From Polytrichum commune (lineage: Eukaryota > Streptophyta > Polytrichopsida > Polytrichales > Polytrichaceae), in assembly GCA_950295325.1 (NCBI GenBank), contig OX485807.1, positions 40,206,440-40,270,439 on the forward strand: a stretch of DNA of 64,000 nt. The letters are read 5' to 3'. Position 1 is the first letter of the stretch, and each line of letters opens with the position of its first letter. The notes under the pieces were generated by a model. That model was given only the letters and a program-made list of their open reading frames with translations, did not search any database and was not told the origin of the DNA. Made by a program: the position numbers and the translations under genes. Positions 23,661-37,209 of the stretch are shown here, piece after piece.

Positions 23661-23803
23661 AGTTTGCAGACTCGTCAGGAGCACTCCACATGTGCAGAGC
23701 TCGAGTGGGGCCCACGAGCCGCGAAAAAGAGGATGAAAAAGACCCGCGATGAGGAAGAGGATGAGAAAACCCTTGATGGATGAGAGCTGGCCCTAGGAGC
23801 CGC

Positions 23804-23810
23804 TATAAAG
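23804..23810 (+). promoter_or_regulatory. Probable TATA box of RPB2
   Basis: TATAAAG lies in a GC-richer stretch 260 bp before the RPB2 start codon, followed by a GC-rich leader. Confidence 0.5.
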
Positions 23811-24053
23811 GTTCTATCGCTCCTCCTTCCCACGCTTTGTCAAAGCCTCGCGGCACAGGCTTCGCCGTAGCCGCACCGAGAGCAGAGAAGAGACCACAAG
23901 TTTTATGATATTCACAACCAAATTCAGTTGTTCGGTACTTCATCAACATTTCCAAGTATCAAGATAGATATCATCCGGCCTTTAGCCACCTTACTGAGCT
24001 GATCTCACCTCACTCACATCGAGATCTTGCGCTCTTGTATTTGCGGTGGTTGA

Positions 24054-24062
24054 TTAGGGTTT
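24054..24062 (+). promoter_or_regulatory. Telo-box-like motif before the RPB2 start codon
   Basis: TTAGGGTTT, the inverse of AAACCCTAA, lies 8 bp before the ATG. Telo boxes are common in 5' regions of plant housekeeping genes. A function here is inference. Confidence 0.4.
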
Positions 24063-24070
24063 AGAGCAAG

Positions 24071-27000
24071 ATGTATGGAGGGGACGAGGAGTATGATGAG
24101 GAAGAGGAAGAGATTACACAGGAAGATGCATGGGCAGTTATCAGCTCATACTTCGAGGACAAAGGGTTGGTGCGGCAACAGCTGGATTCGTTCGATGAGT
24201 TTATCCAGAATACGATGCAGGAAATTGTGGACGAGTCTTCTGACATCGAGATTCGTCCCGAGTCCCAGCATAACCCCGGTCGAAATACGGAAACTGGCGA
24301 TGTATGAAATACTTTTCCATTTGTTATGAGATGGTGTACATCTTTTGGTATGGTATGGTATCGTATGAAATGCATCATCAGGTCTCTCATCATCCCCTGT
24401 TGCAAATTGCTGATGACCTTGATGTTACTGCCTTAATCTTGTGTGTACTGCAGGTGACCTATAAAATCAATTTTGGTCAAATTTACCTCAGCAAGCCTAT
24501 GATGACCGAGGCTGATGGGGAGACAGCCACTCTTTGGCCCAAAGCTGCAAGGCTTCGGAACCTTACGTACTCTGCTCCTCTGTATGTGGATGTGACAAAA
24601 TTTGTGACGAGGAAGAATGAAGATGGTGAAGAAGAGACTGAACAGGAAGATCTTTCCAAAGTCTACATTGGCAAGGTGTTTGCCTTACATCCACTGGGGT
24701 TTTCTATTGAATTCTGGAGTTGTTGCCAGAGTTGTGGAACTTCCTGTATGAGCTGGAATATACTTCAAGATTATCTGTTCCAATAACTTGAACATGGTTA
24801 ATGTTTTCCTCTACACTTTCGAAGTATTTTACTCCAAGTATTGGCAAAGTCATGATGAAGCTTGTCCTAACTACACTGAGGATGACAGGTGCCTATTATG
24901 CTTCGCTCCCGCTACTGCACATTGTTTGAGAACTCAGACAAGGATTTGACTGAGCTGGGAGAATGTCCATATGATCAAGGGGGTTATTTCATTATTAATG
25001 GAAGTGAGAAAGTGCTTATAGCACAAGAAAAAATGAGTACAAATCATGTGTATGTATTTAAAAAAAGACAGCCCAACAAGTATGCTTATGTTGCCGAAGT
25101 GCGGTCTATGGCTGAGAGCCAGAACAGGCCAGCAAGCAGCATGTTTGTTCGAATGCTTTCACGAGCTGGCGCTAAAGGGGTTCGTTACATCCCATTTCTG
25201 ATGTTAACAGTGCCTGAGTGGACTAGGAAGTGTGGTAACATGAGCATAAAAGTTTTGATTATGATGCTGCAGAGACAAAGCTGGTTACAGTTTTATGTAC
25301 CATCTGGTCTTACTTGTATTCAACCCACAAAGAACTATCCTGAATTCAAAAGCACATTAACAACTTTGACATACTGGTAGCAACCAAATACATGCCTCCA
25401 CATGCTTAATTTATGATTAAAGTGTTTATGAATAAACAGTTGCTGCTTTAAGTAGTCTTTAGAAAATGTTCTCTTGTTTAATTGTAAAGGCAACAAGTAC
25501 CAGTCATATGCTGCTGTTCAGGCTGGGAGGGCATGGCACTTTTGGTTCAGTGAAGTGAAAAGATCTTCAAATATTTTAAGGGCATTTTAAATAGCATATG
25601 TGCAGCTTCTTGTATTGAGGAGATCCTAACACATTTTAGTGCATTTTCAGGGTTCATCAGGACAGTATATCCGAGCAACCTTGCCCTATATTCGTACAGA
25701 AATTCCTATTATTGTGGTATTTCGAGCTTTAGGCTTCGTGGCAGATAAAGATATTCTGGAGCACATTTGTTATGACTTCAGTGATACTGCCATGATGGAG
25801 TTGCTCAGGCCTTCTCTGGAAGAAGCTTTTGTCATTCAGAATCAGCAGGTACTGATGGCTCTTGTTGGTCGGGGTGCTTATGAATTTTTCTGTGCTGGTC
25901 ATAAATTCCAGAGATGAATGGTTGCATTTATTTGCTTAACTCCATGTATGGGAAGAGTGAGACTGATGTATTTATGCAATATTCTTTTTGTCCAGGTGGC
26001 ACTTGACTATATTGGCAAGAGAGGTTCTACTGTTGGAGTTACAAGAGAAAAACGTATCAAGTGAGTGGCATGGTTGCTACATTCATGCAGCTTCGCATTT
26101 AAATATGTGTCAAGATTGAAATAAGTTTATTTTTATTTTTATGCATACGCACCTGAAGCAAGACTCAATTAAGTAGCTGTCTAGGAGGTAGGAGCTAACA
26201 ACGTGAGTGGCATCATGGCAGGTATGCTAAGGAGATTTTGCAGAAGGAAATGCTTCCTCATGTGGGAGTAGGAGAGTTTTGTGAGACAAAGAAGGCCTAT
26301 TTCTTTGGGTGTGTACATATGATTGTTTGAAAAGGCGAAGTGATTGAAGCAGTGGTTATTTTTCCTGTAACTAGAAATGATCTCTTCTGGCCAGTTTCTG
26401 GGAGTCGGAGAAGAATGCATTAGATTCAGCTACCTGGAGTTTGTTCTTGGTTGACATCTGACTGCCAGCTTTTACTACTGAAAAGAAGTTTCATTGATGT
26501 CTTCATGAAACGCTGATGCTGGGCAGGTACATTATCCATCGACTGCTGCTTTGTGCAATAGGAGGAGCAGAGGATGATCGAGATCATTATGGGAACAAAC
26601 GGCTGGATCTTGCTGGTCCTCTTTTGGGTGGATTGTTTCGCATGGTATAAGATGTTCTGAATATGTGATTGATTTTCTGCATTGGTTGTGATCTGGGTGT
26701 TTTTACTGCTGGCTGGTGAAGGGTATTTATGCAGGAGCAGGTTGTGAAGGCCATATACTGATCCTAAGTATTTGCTATGCATGTTGATTTCGCAGCTCTT
26801 CCGGAAGCTTACCAAGGATGTGCGAGGCTACTTGCAGAAGGTATGAATTGGAGCACAGATTGCATCTGCCTTTACTCTGCTAGCTGAAAGAGGATGGGCA
26901 TTCTGCAGCTGAAGGGATAAGTTATCTGTTCTGTTTTTGATTACCTCCAAAAAGTGGTCTGTGTGCCTGCTAAAGTCCTTGCGGCTGAGCTTGAGGTCGT

Positions 27001-30000
27001 CTAGTTCTGGTCAATCTCACTAGTATTGAGCATTGCAATAATAGATGCCTCTCCAGATAGTTCTGGGACTGATTTTCAGTGTCATTGTGTAGTGTGTGGA
27101 CAATGGGAAGGAAATCAATCTGGCATATGCTGTCAAGGCAAAGACTATCACAAGTGGTCTGAAGTACTCACTTGCAACTGGAAATTGGGGACAAGCAAAT
27201 ACAGCAGGAGTTAGAGCTGGTGTATCACAGGTATACTCTTGTCTAGTTGGTGAACCCTGTTATGCAATGTTGCAATTGATCCTACAGATGTCTCTTTCTG
27301 GAATTTGGTTAAGGTGTTAATGCTACCTTTAATAAGTATCATTACTACCTTACACAGGAGGTGATGAGAAAAGCCTGCTTGTGAATTAGTCCCTTCGCCT
27401 TTTTATCTGAGGCTAGCAGGATTCATGCAAATGTTAATGTTGAAAGACACTTTTCCCTCCTATTTCATTGTTTTGCGGTCCTTGCAGGTGCTCAATCGCT
27501 TGACATATGCTTCAACTCTTTCTCACTTGCGAAGGCTCAACTCTCCCATTGGTCGTGAAGGTAAATCTAACAAAGTGAAAGCGTGCTTTTGAGAGAATTT
27601 TGTGTCAAACATTAGGGAATGCTCTACTATTAGTACAATACTGGACATGTGAACTGAGACCTTTACAAATGGTTCTTCTTGCAGGGAAGCTTGCAAAACC
27701 TCGTCAGCTACACAATTCTCATTGGGGAATGATGTGCCCAGCAGAGACCCCGGAAGGCCAGGTGTGAAGCATTTTCCAAGCTTATTCTTTTGAATGATCA
27801 GGGTTATAATCCCAGTGGTGGTAGCTGCAATACTAAATAGAATGAATTTGTCATCTTTGATGGCAGGCATGTGGGCTTGTGAAGAACCTGGCTCTAATGG
27901 CCTACATTACTGTTGGATCTCCTGCCAATCCCATCTTGGAGTTTTTGGAGGAGTGGAGTACAGAGAATTTCGAGGTAATGTGACATCTATCCTAAGTGAA
28001 GCTCATTTCAAAAAGAATCTGTGCTAAGTTCGTCCTTTCTGTTTGTCGTGGATGTATTTGTTCTTCAGTTGTAAAACACTGGTTGCTTGCATATGCAGGA
28101 AATTTCGCCAGCTGTAATTCCCAACTCAACAAAGATATTTGTGAATGGGCTCTGGGTGGGAATTCATCGTGATCCTGAGTTGCTTGTCCGCACACTTCGT
28201 CAGCTTCGACGACAGGTTTGTCTCTGGACCATTATGAGCTTGCTTTTCTTCTGAAAACACCATTCACACCTGACAAAGTTGATCAGTGAAGTGCAGGGGG
28301 AAAGTAATCATTGAGTTCTTCCTGATCACTACTGCTTTCAATGGGTGTCGTGTGATTGGTGTAGCAGACAGAATGCTAGTGATATTAAATTGAGAGTAGG
28401 AGGGACTTCTGCCTTGGTGAATTTATGTTGAAATTGTGTTACCTATTTCAACATAAATTGTAGAGAGGGGTATTACCTACCAAGAAAGGGGTAAGATCAG
28501 CTAAGCAACCTACTGAAATCTTGTCTGATGCGGGTTTCTTGATGCCCACCTTAAGGAACACTGGGTGTGCCTGTTGATGGCATTGGTGTAAAGGCTGGCT
28601 CTGCCTAGATTCTTCAATCTAGAGGAGCCTCCTGAGGGTGGAAGGACTACTTTTATACTAGTATAGGATCCACAGGGTTTAATTGGTGTGGATTTGATTG
28701 TAAGCCCTCTGCAAGAGGAACATGTTGCCAATACAACAATTTGGAGAGTGGTTTTTCTGTATCTGCAATGTTACTCTAGGTATGTGTGCTAAAATCTGTA
28801 AATCCTGTACCAGGTGGATGTGAACACAGAAGTGGGAGTGGTGCGAGACATCCGGTTGAAAGAGCTGCGGCTGTACACAGACTATGGTCGTTGCAGTCGT
28901 CCTCTTTTCATTGTGGAGAAGCAACGCCTTCTTATCAAGAAAGAAGATGTTCGAGCCTTGCAAATTAAGGTGAGAGGCAATGAGAATCATGTGGAGATCA
29001 TATCAACTTGAGCTGCAAGATGTTTCGTGTGTCTTTTACTGTTTTTGTCAGATTGTCAACTGACAGTGGTATGCTTGCAGGAGACTTCTGAGAATGGTTG
29101 GCACGATCTGGTGTCAAAGGGATTCATCGAGTATGTTGATACTGAAGAAGAGGAGACAACCATGCTTTCCATGACAATTGCAGTATGTTTTGCTTAACTA
29201 TAGTGTTTTTTACAATCTCTAGGACAGTTAGTCTCTTTTGTTGCTAGAGCTTTTCTGTGATTGCTGATTGTAGGAGTCGACTAATGTATTGTTGATATGT
29301 TCAATTTTGATGTGTGTCTGATTATTCAAATTTGGCTGGCAGGATCTTGTGAATGCAAGGAACAATCCAGATGAGGCTTACTCTGACACATACACACATT
29401 GTGAAATTCATCCCTCCATGATTCTTGGGGTTTGTGGCTCCATCATTCCCTTCCCGGATCACAATCAGGTATGGTACATTATGCTATAGTGAAAGTTCTA
29501 TCTCAGATTTAGCTGCTGATGTTGGTTTTTAATTTTTTAATTTTCTACAATTGAAACCTGTTCTATGGACATTGGTCCGTCATGTCCAAATCATAGGCTG
29601 CAGATTGAGGATGCAGATTCTAACGTAGGATGATCTTGTTGCTGCAGTCACCACGTAACACCTACCAGTCTGCTATGGGCAAGCAGGCTATGGGAATCTA
29701 TGTCACAAATTACCAACTCCGAATGGTTAGTAGCTCAAGTTTCAGCCTTATGTTTCTGCTTACCCATCTGATTAGTCCAACAATATTTTCTTGAGATATG
29801 GTGGGGTTGTGGGACATTGTTAGTGTTGTCCAGTTGTCTAGCTGACTGACTTTGTACATGTCAAAATTTAGAACTAATTAGTATCTTGTATGGTTTGTGG
29901 TGATGTAGGACACACTGGCATACGTTTTGTATTATCCCCAGAAACCATTGGTGACCACGAGAGCTATGGAGCACTTGCATTTTCGGCAGCTCCCTGCAGG

Positions 30001-33000
30001 CATTGTAAGCTTTTATATAACCCCTCAACATGATCAGTCCTCATCTTTAGAGGGCTATATGACAAACCAAATTTATTTATTTTTTGACAGTCCACATCAC
30101 TTTGTTTGTCAAAATTAAAGTATTTAGTCTGCAGTCTACAGTAATTCATGAGTTTAGCAACATGATCTGGGAGTTTCTGGTTGTGCAGAATGCAGTGGTG
30201 GCCATTGCTTGCTACTCAGGTTACAACCAGGAAGATTCGGTCATTATGAATCAGTCTTCTATTGATCGTGGCTTCTTCCGGTCCATCTTTTACCGGTCTT
30301 ACAGGTACAGAGTTAAGCTAGATCTTCTAATGCCTGTGTAGTGAGATTCATGTACCCCTTTACTGAATTGTATAGTCTTATATTTATAAACCTTTGCGCA
30401 TGGAGGGATTGCATATCAGTGTCCCCAGGACAGTTGGTCTCTGGGCTTTGGTGAAAACACTTATTGAGGTAAGTGTGGATTTTATACAGGGATGAGGAGA
30501 AGAAGCAAGGCACACTTATCAAGGAAGAGTTTGAGAGACCAAACAGAGAAAATACCACTGTAAGCTACATGGAAACCAAAAGTCTTTTCATACGAAAATC
30601 TGTAACCTGGCACATGGTGGTTCATGAATAGACATGTAGGAATTCTCTTAAGTAGAATAGTCATCTGTTTGTCTGGCGTTTTGTGTGAGGGATTGCAATA
30701 TTTTGAGTTATGTAGATCATTGTTGCAGTAGCTTGTCTTGATCAGCAGTAAACTATTGGCAGACACTCAATGTGGGAGGTTTGTTCTTACAGGGAATGAG
30801 GCATGGATCTTATGACAAGCTCGATGATGATGGACTTGCCCCACCAGTAAGCAATCCCATGTCTTCCACTTTTGCTGTGCATTGCCTCCTAAGCATCTCT
30901 AAGGAACTTTCTACACAGATTGGCTTAGAACTCACAATTAAGCAAATTCACTAGTCATTCTAATGTTGTTGTATACCATAAAAACTCAACTTTGCTTTCA
31001 ATTCACATGAGATACATATACCCAAAACCAACACTCAACTTGAAACTACAATATGTACTATATGTAAAGATTTGAGGCTTCAAATCTATAATAGTGGTAC
31101 ATACAGTTAGTTTTGGGTATATGATTCTTATGGAACTCCTTGACCTTTATAAGTGTGGTGTTTATTTCCGAGCATCAGGATAACATTTCCATACCTGCAG
31201 GGTACACGAGTGTCAGGTGAAGATGTGATTATTGGCAAGACTACTCCTCTTCCTCAAGATGACAATGCGAGCCAAGCACAGCGATATACCAAACGAGATC
31301 AGAGCACATGCTTACGTCATAGTGAAAGTGGCATGATCGATCAGGTAAGATTTTCAACCACTTGACCTCAATATATTGGTTCTTCTTGGGCAGCAACAGG
31401 CCACTTTTGCTAGTCTGATTTTATATCAAGCAGCTTTCTGAGATGCATGTATGGCAGTGTGAGAGCAGTTGAATATTATCACATGGAGCAGAAGGACTAA
31501 GTTCTGGTCTGTTGCAGGTTCTGTTAACCACTAATGCTGATGGATTGCGGTTTGTCAAAATCCGAGTCCGGTCGATACGAATCCCTCAAATTGGAGATAA
31601 GTTCAGTAGTCGGCATGGTCAGAAAGGAACAGTGGGAATGACTTACACTCAGGAAGACATGCCATGGACACAAGAGGGAATCACTCCAGATATTATTGTG
31701 AATCCTCATGCTATTCCATCTCGAATGACTATTGGGCAGCTGATTGAGTGTATCATGGGCAAGGTGGCCGCTCACATGGGAAAGGAAGGAGATGCCACAC
31801 CTTTTACTGATGTCACGGTATACTTCTGAACACTTGAGCAAGATCTATTGTGAAATCAATGCACTTGCAGCAAGGCAGTTGGGTGATACCATGTGCTCTA
31901 AGTGGTCAACATGTTCATTGTAAGCAGCTTGTTCCTCGTGGTGATGGTTGGTTGGCAATTTTGACAAAAGTATCAACTTTTACTTCTTATCTACACATGT
32001 TGCAGGTGGATAACATCAGTAAGGCATTGCACAAGTGCGGCTACCAAATGAGAGGCTTTGAGGTGATGTACAATGGGCATACAGGGCGAAGGCTGAGTGC
32101 TCACATCTTCCTGGGTCCTACTTATTACCAGAGACTGAAGCATATGGTCGATGACAAAATCCATTCGCGAGGCCGAGGGCCTGTGCAGATCTTGACACGG
32201 CAGCCTGCGGAAGGTCGTTCTAGAGATGGAGGTTTGCGGTTTGGTGAGATGGAGAGGGACTGCATGATTGCTCATGGTGCTGCCCACTTTTTGAAGGAGA
32301 GACTATTTGATCAAAGTGATGCTTATCGGGTCCATGTTTGTGAACATTGTGGACTTATTGCCATTGCCAACTTGAAAAAGAACACCTACGAATGTCGGGG
32401 CTGTAAAAACAACACCGATATTGTACAGGTGAGTTACTGAGGTTATCCAGTGAAGTGTGTTAAGGTAGATGGGTCTTAAATAGTTACTTTTCCTGACTAG
32501 CCCACTTCTCTTAGGATATGAAAGACATGATTAATATGACATAATTATCATATCCAACTTGAGGCCATAGTCACGTTCCTCATAATTTTTGGAGCTCACA
32601 TGAATATCTTATTCATTATCAAAGTGAAGAATCTTGTGCTCATTAAATGGTTATATAGGTCTCCCCAGTTACATTGACTATCGAGCCTAGAATGGTTATC
32701 ATATTTTGAACACGTAGTTCAATCTCTTTTAAACACGGTCTCTTTGGTATCCATCCTTGGAGCTACACCTAACCACATACCACTCAAATATAGGTGTCTG
32801 ATTCAGGCTGTCTACCTAGTAAGTAATGCAAAACTGGTAGGGTATCACTTGTACATTGAGTTGTTGGGCATACCAGTTACATGCTATATGATGAGTATAT
32901 AGCAGCTGTCTTGTAATTGACATGGAGATTGTTGCGCTTTTTGGGGGCAGGTGCACATCCCATATGCATGCAAGCTTCTTTTCCAAGAGTTGATGTCCAT

Positions 33001-33073
33001 GGCCATTGCTCCTCGCATGTTCACAAAGGACTTGAAGATGAAGAGTGAGCAGGCCAAGAAGGGCGGTGGCTGA
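24071..33073 (+). CDS. RPB2: RNA polymerase II second-largest subunit RPB2, 25 exons, 1185 residues
   Basis: Exons: 24071-24301, 24454-24675, 24889-25179, 25651-25848, 25996-26060, 26222-26308, 26527-26644, 26796-26840, 27093-27230, 27488-27560, 27685-27761, 27867-27974, 28099-28215, 28814-28969, 29081-29182, 29343-29468, 29648-29725, 29909-30004, 30189-30304, 30490-30559, 30793-30846, 31201-31344, 31518-31817, 32006-32428, 32951-33073. All introns are GT-AG and every junction keeps frame. With the catalytic largest subunit, this core subunit forms the active centre that makes mRNA in the nucleus. Visible landmarks are the acidic N-terminus with [13 protein letters not shown], the active-site strip [20 protein letters not shown] (E791, D792), [20 protein letters not shown] and the C-terminal zinc site (C1116, C1119, C1134, C1137). 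Length matches Arabidopsis RPB2 (about 1188). No disabling change was seen. Intron 24 carries an R1 repeat. Confidence 0.98.
32461..32818 (+). repeat. Dispersed repeat R1 inside RPB2 intron 24
   Basis: A near full-length copy, from AAGGTAGATGGGTCTTAA to GGCTGTCTACCT. Its ends can be read as a short inverted repeat of the form AGGTAGAC. It makes up most of the 522-bp intron and keeps its distance from both splice sites. Confidence 0.85.
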
Positions 33074-33655
33074 GAATAGAGAGATTAGAAACCTGTACAT
33101 CATGAAGGTAGGTTAGATTAGCAGAGAAACTTTCAGAAACTTCCAGCAGCGAAGTTTCACTGGCTTTAGTGAGGTAATAGTCTTCTAGAACCAGGTGTAG
33201 CTTCTGCAGACTTGCAGTTCAGTGTAAAGTTGAAGTACCATTTTTTGTTGAGCACTGGTTAATGTATAGCAGGACATGTACTGTCGGCTATTCTAAAAAG
33301 GGAAAAAGGAGAGCTGGCTATGTGATGCCATTTGTTGCTTATTATTTAATGAAACCAAATTTTGAGCGAGCAATTTTTAGATTTGTGTTGGATGTCCACT
33401 TTTGGCCATTATGGCTTTCCTCTCTGTGACTTCCATTTTGAAACATGTGTTTTTCATTCCCTTCTTACCTAGTCACTTTGGATTTCAATGCACATGGTAC
33501 TGCAAGAGTACCTCATTGTGCATCACTTGCAGATCATCTGAAATTCAAACAGGTAGATTGGAGGATGCTGCCAACTTTGTAAGACGGTCTGGAGGATAGA
33601 TGATTAATTATCACAGGCTTACAATAGTAGGAAATGTGCCTCTGCAACGGTCATT
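33074..33655. other. RPB2 3' untranslated region and spacer
   Basis: Follows the RPB2 stop. AT-rich sequence around 33330-33350 (ATTATTTAATGAAAC) could serve for polyadenylation, but no perfect AATAAA is seen. No further gene. Confidence 0.5.
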
Positions 33656-33995
33656 AAGATAGACGTGCGTTATCTGGATACCTTTCTCTCTGCACCCACT
33701 TATCCTGGATACGAAACACAATTCATGAGATTATTAGCGAATCCAAATTGTACCCGTAGCTATTTACCTCATAGTTTTTGGAGATCATATAAAAATGTAA
33801 TTCATTATCAATGCAAAGATTCTTGTGCTCATTAAAGTGGTCATATAGGTCTCCTCCAATCATGTGAATTATTGGCCCAAGAGTGGTAAGCATATTTTGA
33901 GCACATAGTTCAATCTCTTTTTAAACATGTCTCTTTTTGGTGTCCATGTTCAGATTCACACCTAACCATATACCACTCAAGTATAGGTGTCCAAA
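33656..33995 (+). repeat. Dispersed repeat R1
   Basis: Begins AAGATAGACGTGCG and includes GTTTTTGGAGATCATATAAA, CTTGTGCTCATTAAAGTGGT and ACCACTCAAGTATAGGTGTC. It lies 0.6 kb downstream of RPB2, in the same orientation as the intron copy. Confidence 0.85.
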
Positions 33996-35985
33996 TTATT
34001 GCTTTGTTCAATGTAGGCAAGACAAGGGAAGGAGAGGAAACCATCACATATGATAATTTAAGTCACAAATGCTCTTGCTATGAAAAGACACTCGCAACAT
34101 CCAAGCCTGTGTGTTTGACAACATTTCATGATCATTTTGCCGCATGATCATTACTGTACTACCTTTACCACTTCAGCTATTTCTAGGCAATACTGTTTGC
34201 CTTGGATGTAAAGGAAACATCTATTTTTTCCATATTAATTTTTGTGATTTTCAAATTACAATTTCCAAAAATTTGGGTTTTTTTTCTTCTTCTAAAAATA
34301 GTGTACTTAGTGCCGAAGTGGAAAAGGTACAATGGTATTGTCACATAAAGTTTTAGTCTAATTTTTCGCCAAGGATGGGGAGATCAATGATGAATTTGAA
34401 ATTGTTGGTGCTGCAAATACATCACAATGAGTCCACAATGGATTCTCAAAGTTCAATAAATACCCAAACCCACGGGTATATGAATAAATATCCTCCACAT
34501 GGGGTCCAAGACCTAAGACATGTCAAAACTAAGTGATCCAATCGGTTGAGAGATTCGTTTTGGACCCAAGATGTTTACACTAGGGTCCAAGTCCATGGTA
34601 TGAAAAAGAAACTGAAGTGACACTAATTTGACATCACTTTCTTGTCAAATCTTGTCGGTCCCAACCCAAAGAAATATTCCTTGTTTGACAAACTAATCTT
34701 CAAGCTTGGGTCCAGTCTTGGGTCCGGAAGTACACTATTTTGGACCCCAAGTTTCTTGGACTTGGACCTTCATTTAAAACCCACCCTTACTCGACCCTCA
34801 ATCAATTACATAAGGAAACGTTTGAAATGTTGCAAAGCTGTCACTGCCAATGCCTTATATTGGTCACCTACTTTGAGGGTTAAATGAGCAGCTACTCCAA
34901 ACTTTAATGGCCATCTAGTTATATTAAACTTTAGAGGTAAACTTTCTAGAAATGATTTGTGATAGCTCAAGGATGCATTTGACTATTACAACAATATGAA
35001 TGTCATTTGAATTCCATAGGTTACATTCATTTACTTCATTAAAAAGTGGTCTAAGTTTTTTCTTAACTAACATAGTACAATTAATATTCAAAAATCCTGA
35101 TTGGGTGTATGCACGGTAAAATTGAACCATAAAGTTGTTGACAAAATTCTTGGTCAAAAGCTCTTAAATAATATCAATTTTTTTCTAAATTATATGAATA
35201 TAAATAGGAATTATATGGATCCCTTTATTGATATTACAAGTACTCAAATCTCCAATTTTTGAAAAGGACAGTTTCAAAAGAGTCACTAAAAATGTCCACA
35301 AATACATGGCTATATTTGGTTCCAATCGCAAATTTTCTAACCTGATGTATTTTTAACTTTAATTTATTTTTCAATATTCTTGAGTTCTTGATAAGCTTGA
35401 GTGTTTCATCAAGAAGGAATTGGAGTTATATTTATAAAAATGTGTTTAAACAATTTCATACAAAAATTTCTTGTCGTTACAAAAAATAGTTTTTCAATTT
35501 CCGATCCTTCTACCATCTTGAAAAATATTTACATGATTTATTTTGAAAAAAATAAAAAAATAAAAAATAATACCTTCAACAAAACCCAAAGTTAATAGGT
35601 TGTTTTGAACCTTTTATTGTTGAATTTTCATAAGGTACATTAGTGGTCCAGTTTATCATGCTTGCCGGTAGAAAAGTGTAGATATCATAATTCATTATGT
35701 GCTTTATAATTTTGTATGTGATTCACATGAGACTCCAATTTCATTTGATTCAATTGTTGTTTCCTTGTCATGAATGCCAAAGCTTGTTCAAGCCCATGAA
35801 GTGGTTCGACAACTTGAAGGGGTCTCAATATGGCTAGATATTTTACCAACACGTATCTTAGATGAATCACTACTCAAGCACCAACCTAACATGCATAACA
35901 AGGAACATATAAACGTTGACAAAAACAAAACATAATAGGCTCACAAAAGAAAGAGCCATAAAATTCACATATGTAGAAAAATGGC
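33996..35985. other. AT-rich spacer, no gene seen
   Basis: Two kilobases of AT-rich DNA, with no coding frame, RNA gene or repeat end that I can support. Confidence 0.55.
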
Positions 35986-35989
35986 TCTC

Positions 35990-36780
35990 CAATGAGGAAA
36001 TTCACCACAAACTGTCTATCCACTTCTAGAAAACCCCACAAACTACGGACACACAAATCACACAAATCTTCAAATTTAGATTCGCCCAATACATGGGCAT
36101 TCATAGAAAAAATATATTTTGGCCCCACACACACACCAACCCCAATTGCACATTATGCCAAATGAACGACAAAGATACTTGGCCGCACTTACTCTCTCTA
36201 TGCAACAATGAATTATCTTAAAGGCCTAAGAATTGCAAGACACAATGCTATTGCCCACCAACTCACCAACCTACTAAAATCAGATGTATACTCTAGACAC
36301 CTCACACTCATTAATGCCGGCAACCAACATGTCAACCATCAAGATAACACCATCCGGCCATGCATACTAAGTTGCACATGCAACACTACACGATGTGAAT
36401 GCCTCGCAAAACTAAGACCGGATATCATTTACATACAAGGCACTGCACATGAACAAAATGGTCCACTAATACCCACTAATCATCCAAATCATTGAATTCA
36501 CCTTTACGCATGATAGATTCCTTGACCAAGCCATACAAACAAAAGAAGACAAATACAACCCGTTAGTAGACGCAATAAGAGTACAAGGTTGGAATATTAG
36601 ACCCCTCATAGTTATCACCATAGGAGTACGGGGAGCCATTCACACAAGCAACATAGAACTCCTTGAGAACCTACATATCCCCACATCATTAATTAAAAAA
36701 ACAATGAAAACCATCCACCAAATAGCCATCAAATATCTCACATACCTAGTACTTGATAAAAGAAAACTCAACAATAAACA
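35990..36780 (+). mobile_element. 3' fragment of an RLE-type non-LTR retrotransposon
   Basis: Conceptual frames read FKFRFAQYMG, then a zinc-finger-like CTLCQMNDKDTWPHLLSLC, then (after a frameshift near 36212) GLRIARHNAIAHQLTNLLKS, RPDIIYIQG and IIEFTFTHDRFLDQAIQTK with KYNPL. CCHC followed by R-H-N and a PD...E-x-(T) core is the C-terminal layout of LINEs with a restriction-like endonuclease (R2/Utopia type). Only this end is present and it has a frameshift and a stop. The family is inferred from motif order. Confidence 0.5.
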
Positions 36781-36792
36781 AGAACCAATACT

Positions 36793-36835
36793 CCCCCCCC
36801 CCCCCCCCCACATAGTAAATGGATAACATGGATAA

Positions 36836-36862
<27 letters not shown>
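36793..36862. repeat. Homopolymer C tract and GT microsatellite
   Basis: 17 C at 36793-36809 are followed by a GT run at 36836-36862, just beyond the LINE fragment. Confidence 0.9.
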
Positions 36863-36868
<6 letters not shown>

Positions 36869-37008
36869 TACAAACAAGAGCCCACCCACAACAAGGTAGG
36901 CAGTAGACCCCACCGTGCACCAAGGGGATTCTTGAACAAGGTAGGGCCAACATGCTCAAATTCACGTTGGATTGCCTGATGTTGGTTTTTCTTTTCTTTT
37001 CTTTGAAT

Positions 37009-37209
37009 CACTACAAGGAAAAGGGGGGCTTAGATGACACCTCCCAAATGACAAAAATCATAGAAGATGTTTTGCTATATATCATTTTTGTTTGATATTT
37101 ATACCAAAGTGGTCTTAACAACACAAAAACAATGTGTAGCGACACCTATCTTGTGACTCTTGTCATTTGGGAGGTGTGGATTAGCCGCCCTTTTTCCCAA
37201 TATCTAGTG
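37009..37209. mobile_element. CACTA-like MITE with AAT target duplication
   Basis: Ends are CACTACAAGGAAAAGGGG and the inverse of CACTAGATATTGGGAAAAAG. Inner arms share ACACCTCCCAAATGACAA. AAT flanks both sides (37006-37008 and 37210-37212), the 3-bp duplication expected of the CACTA superfamily. Confidence 0.9.

Noticed and set aside
24061-24405. Minus-strand 114-codon frame over RPB2 exon 1
   Set aside because: It is antisense to a conserved coding exon and has no motif of its own. The same applies to other minus-strand frames between 24071 and 33073.
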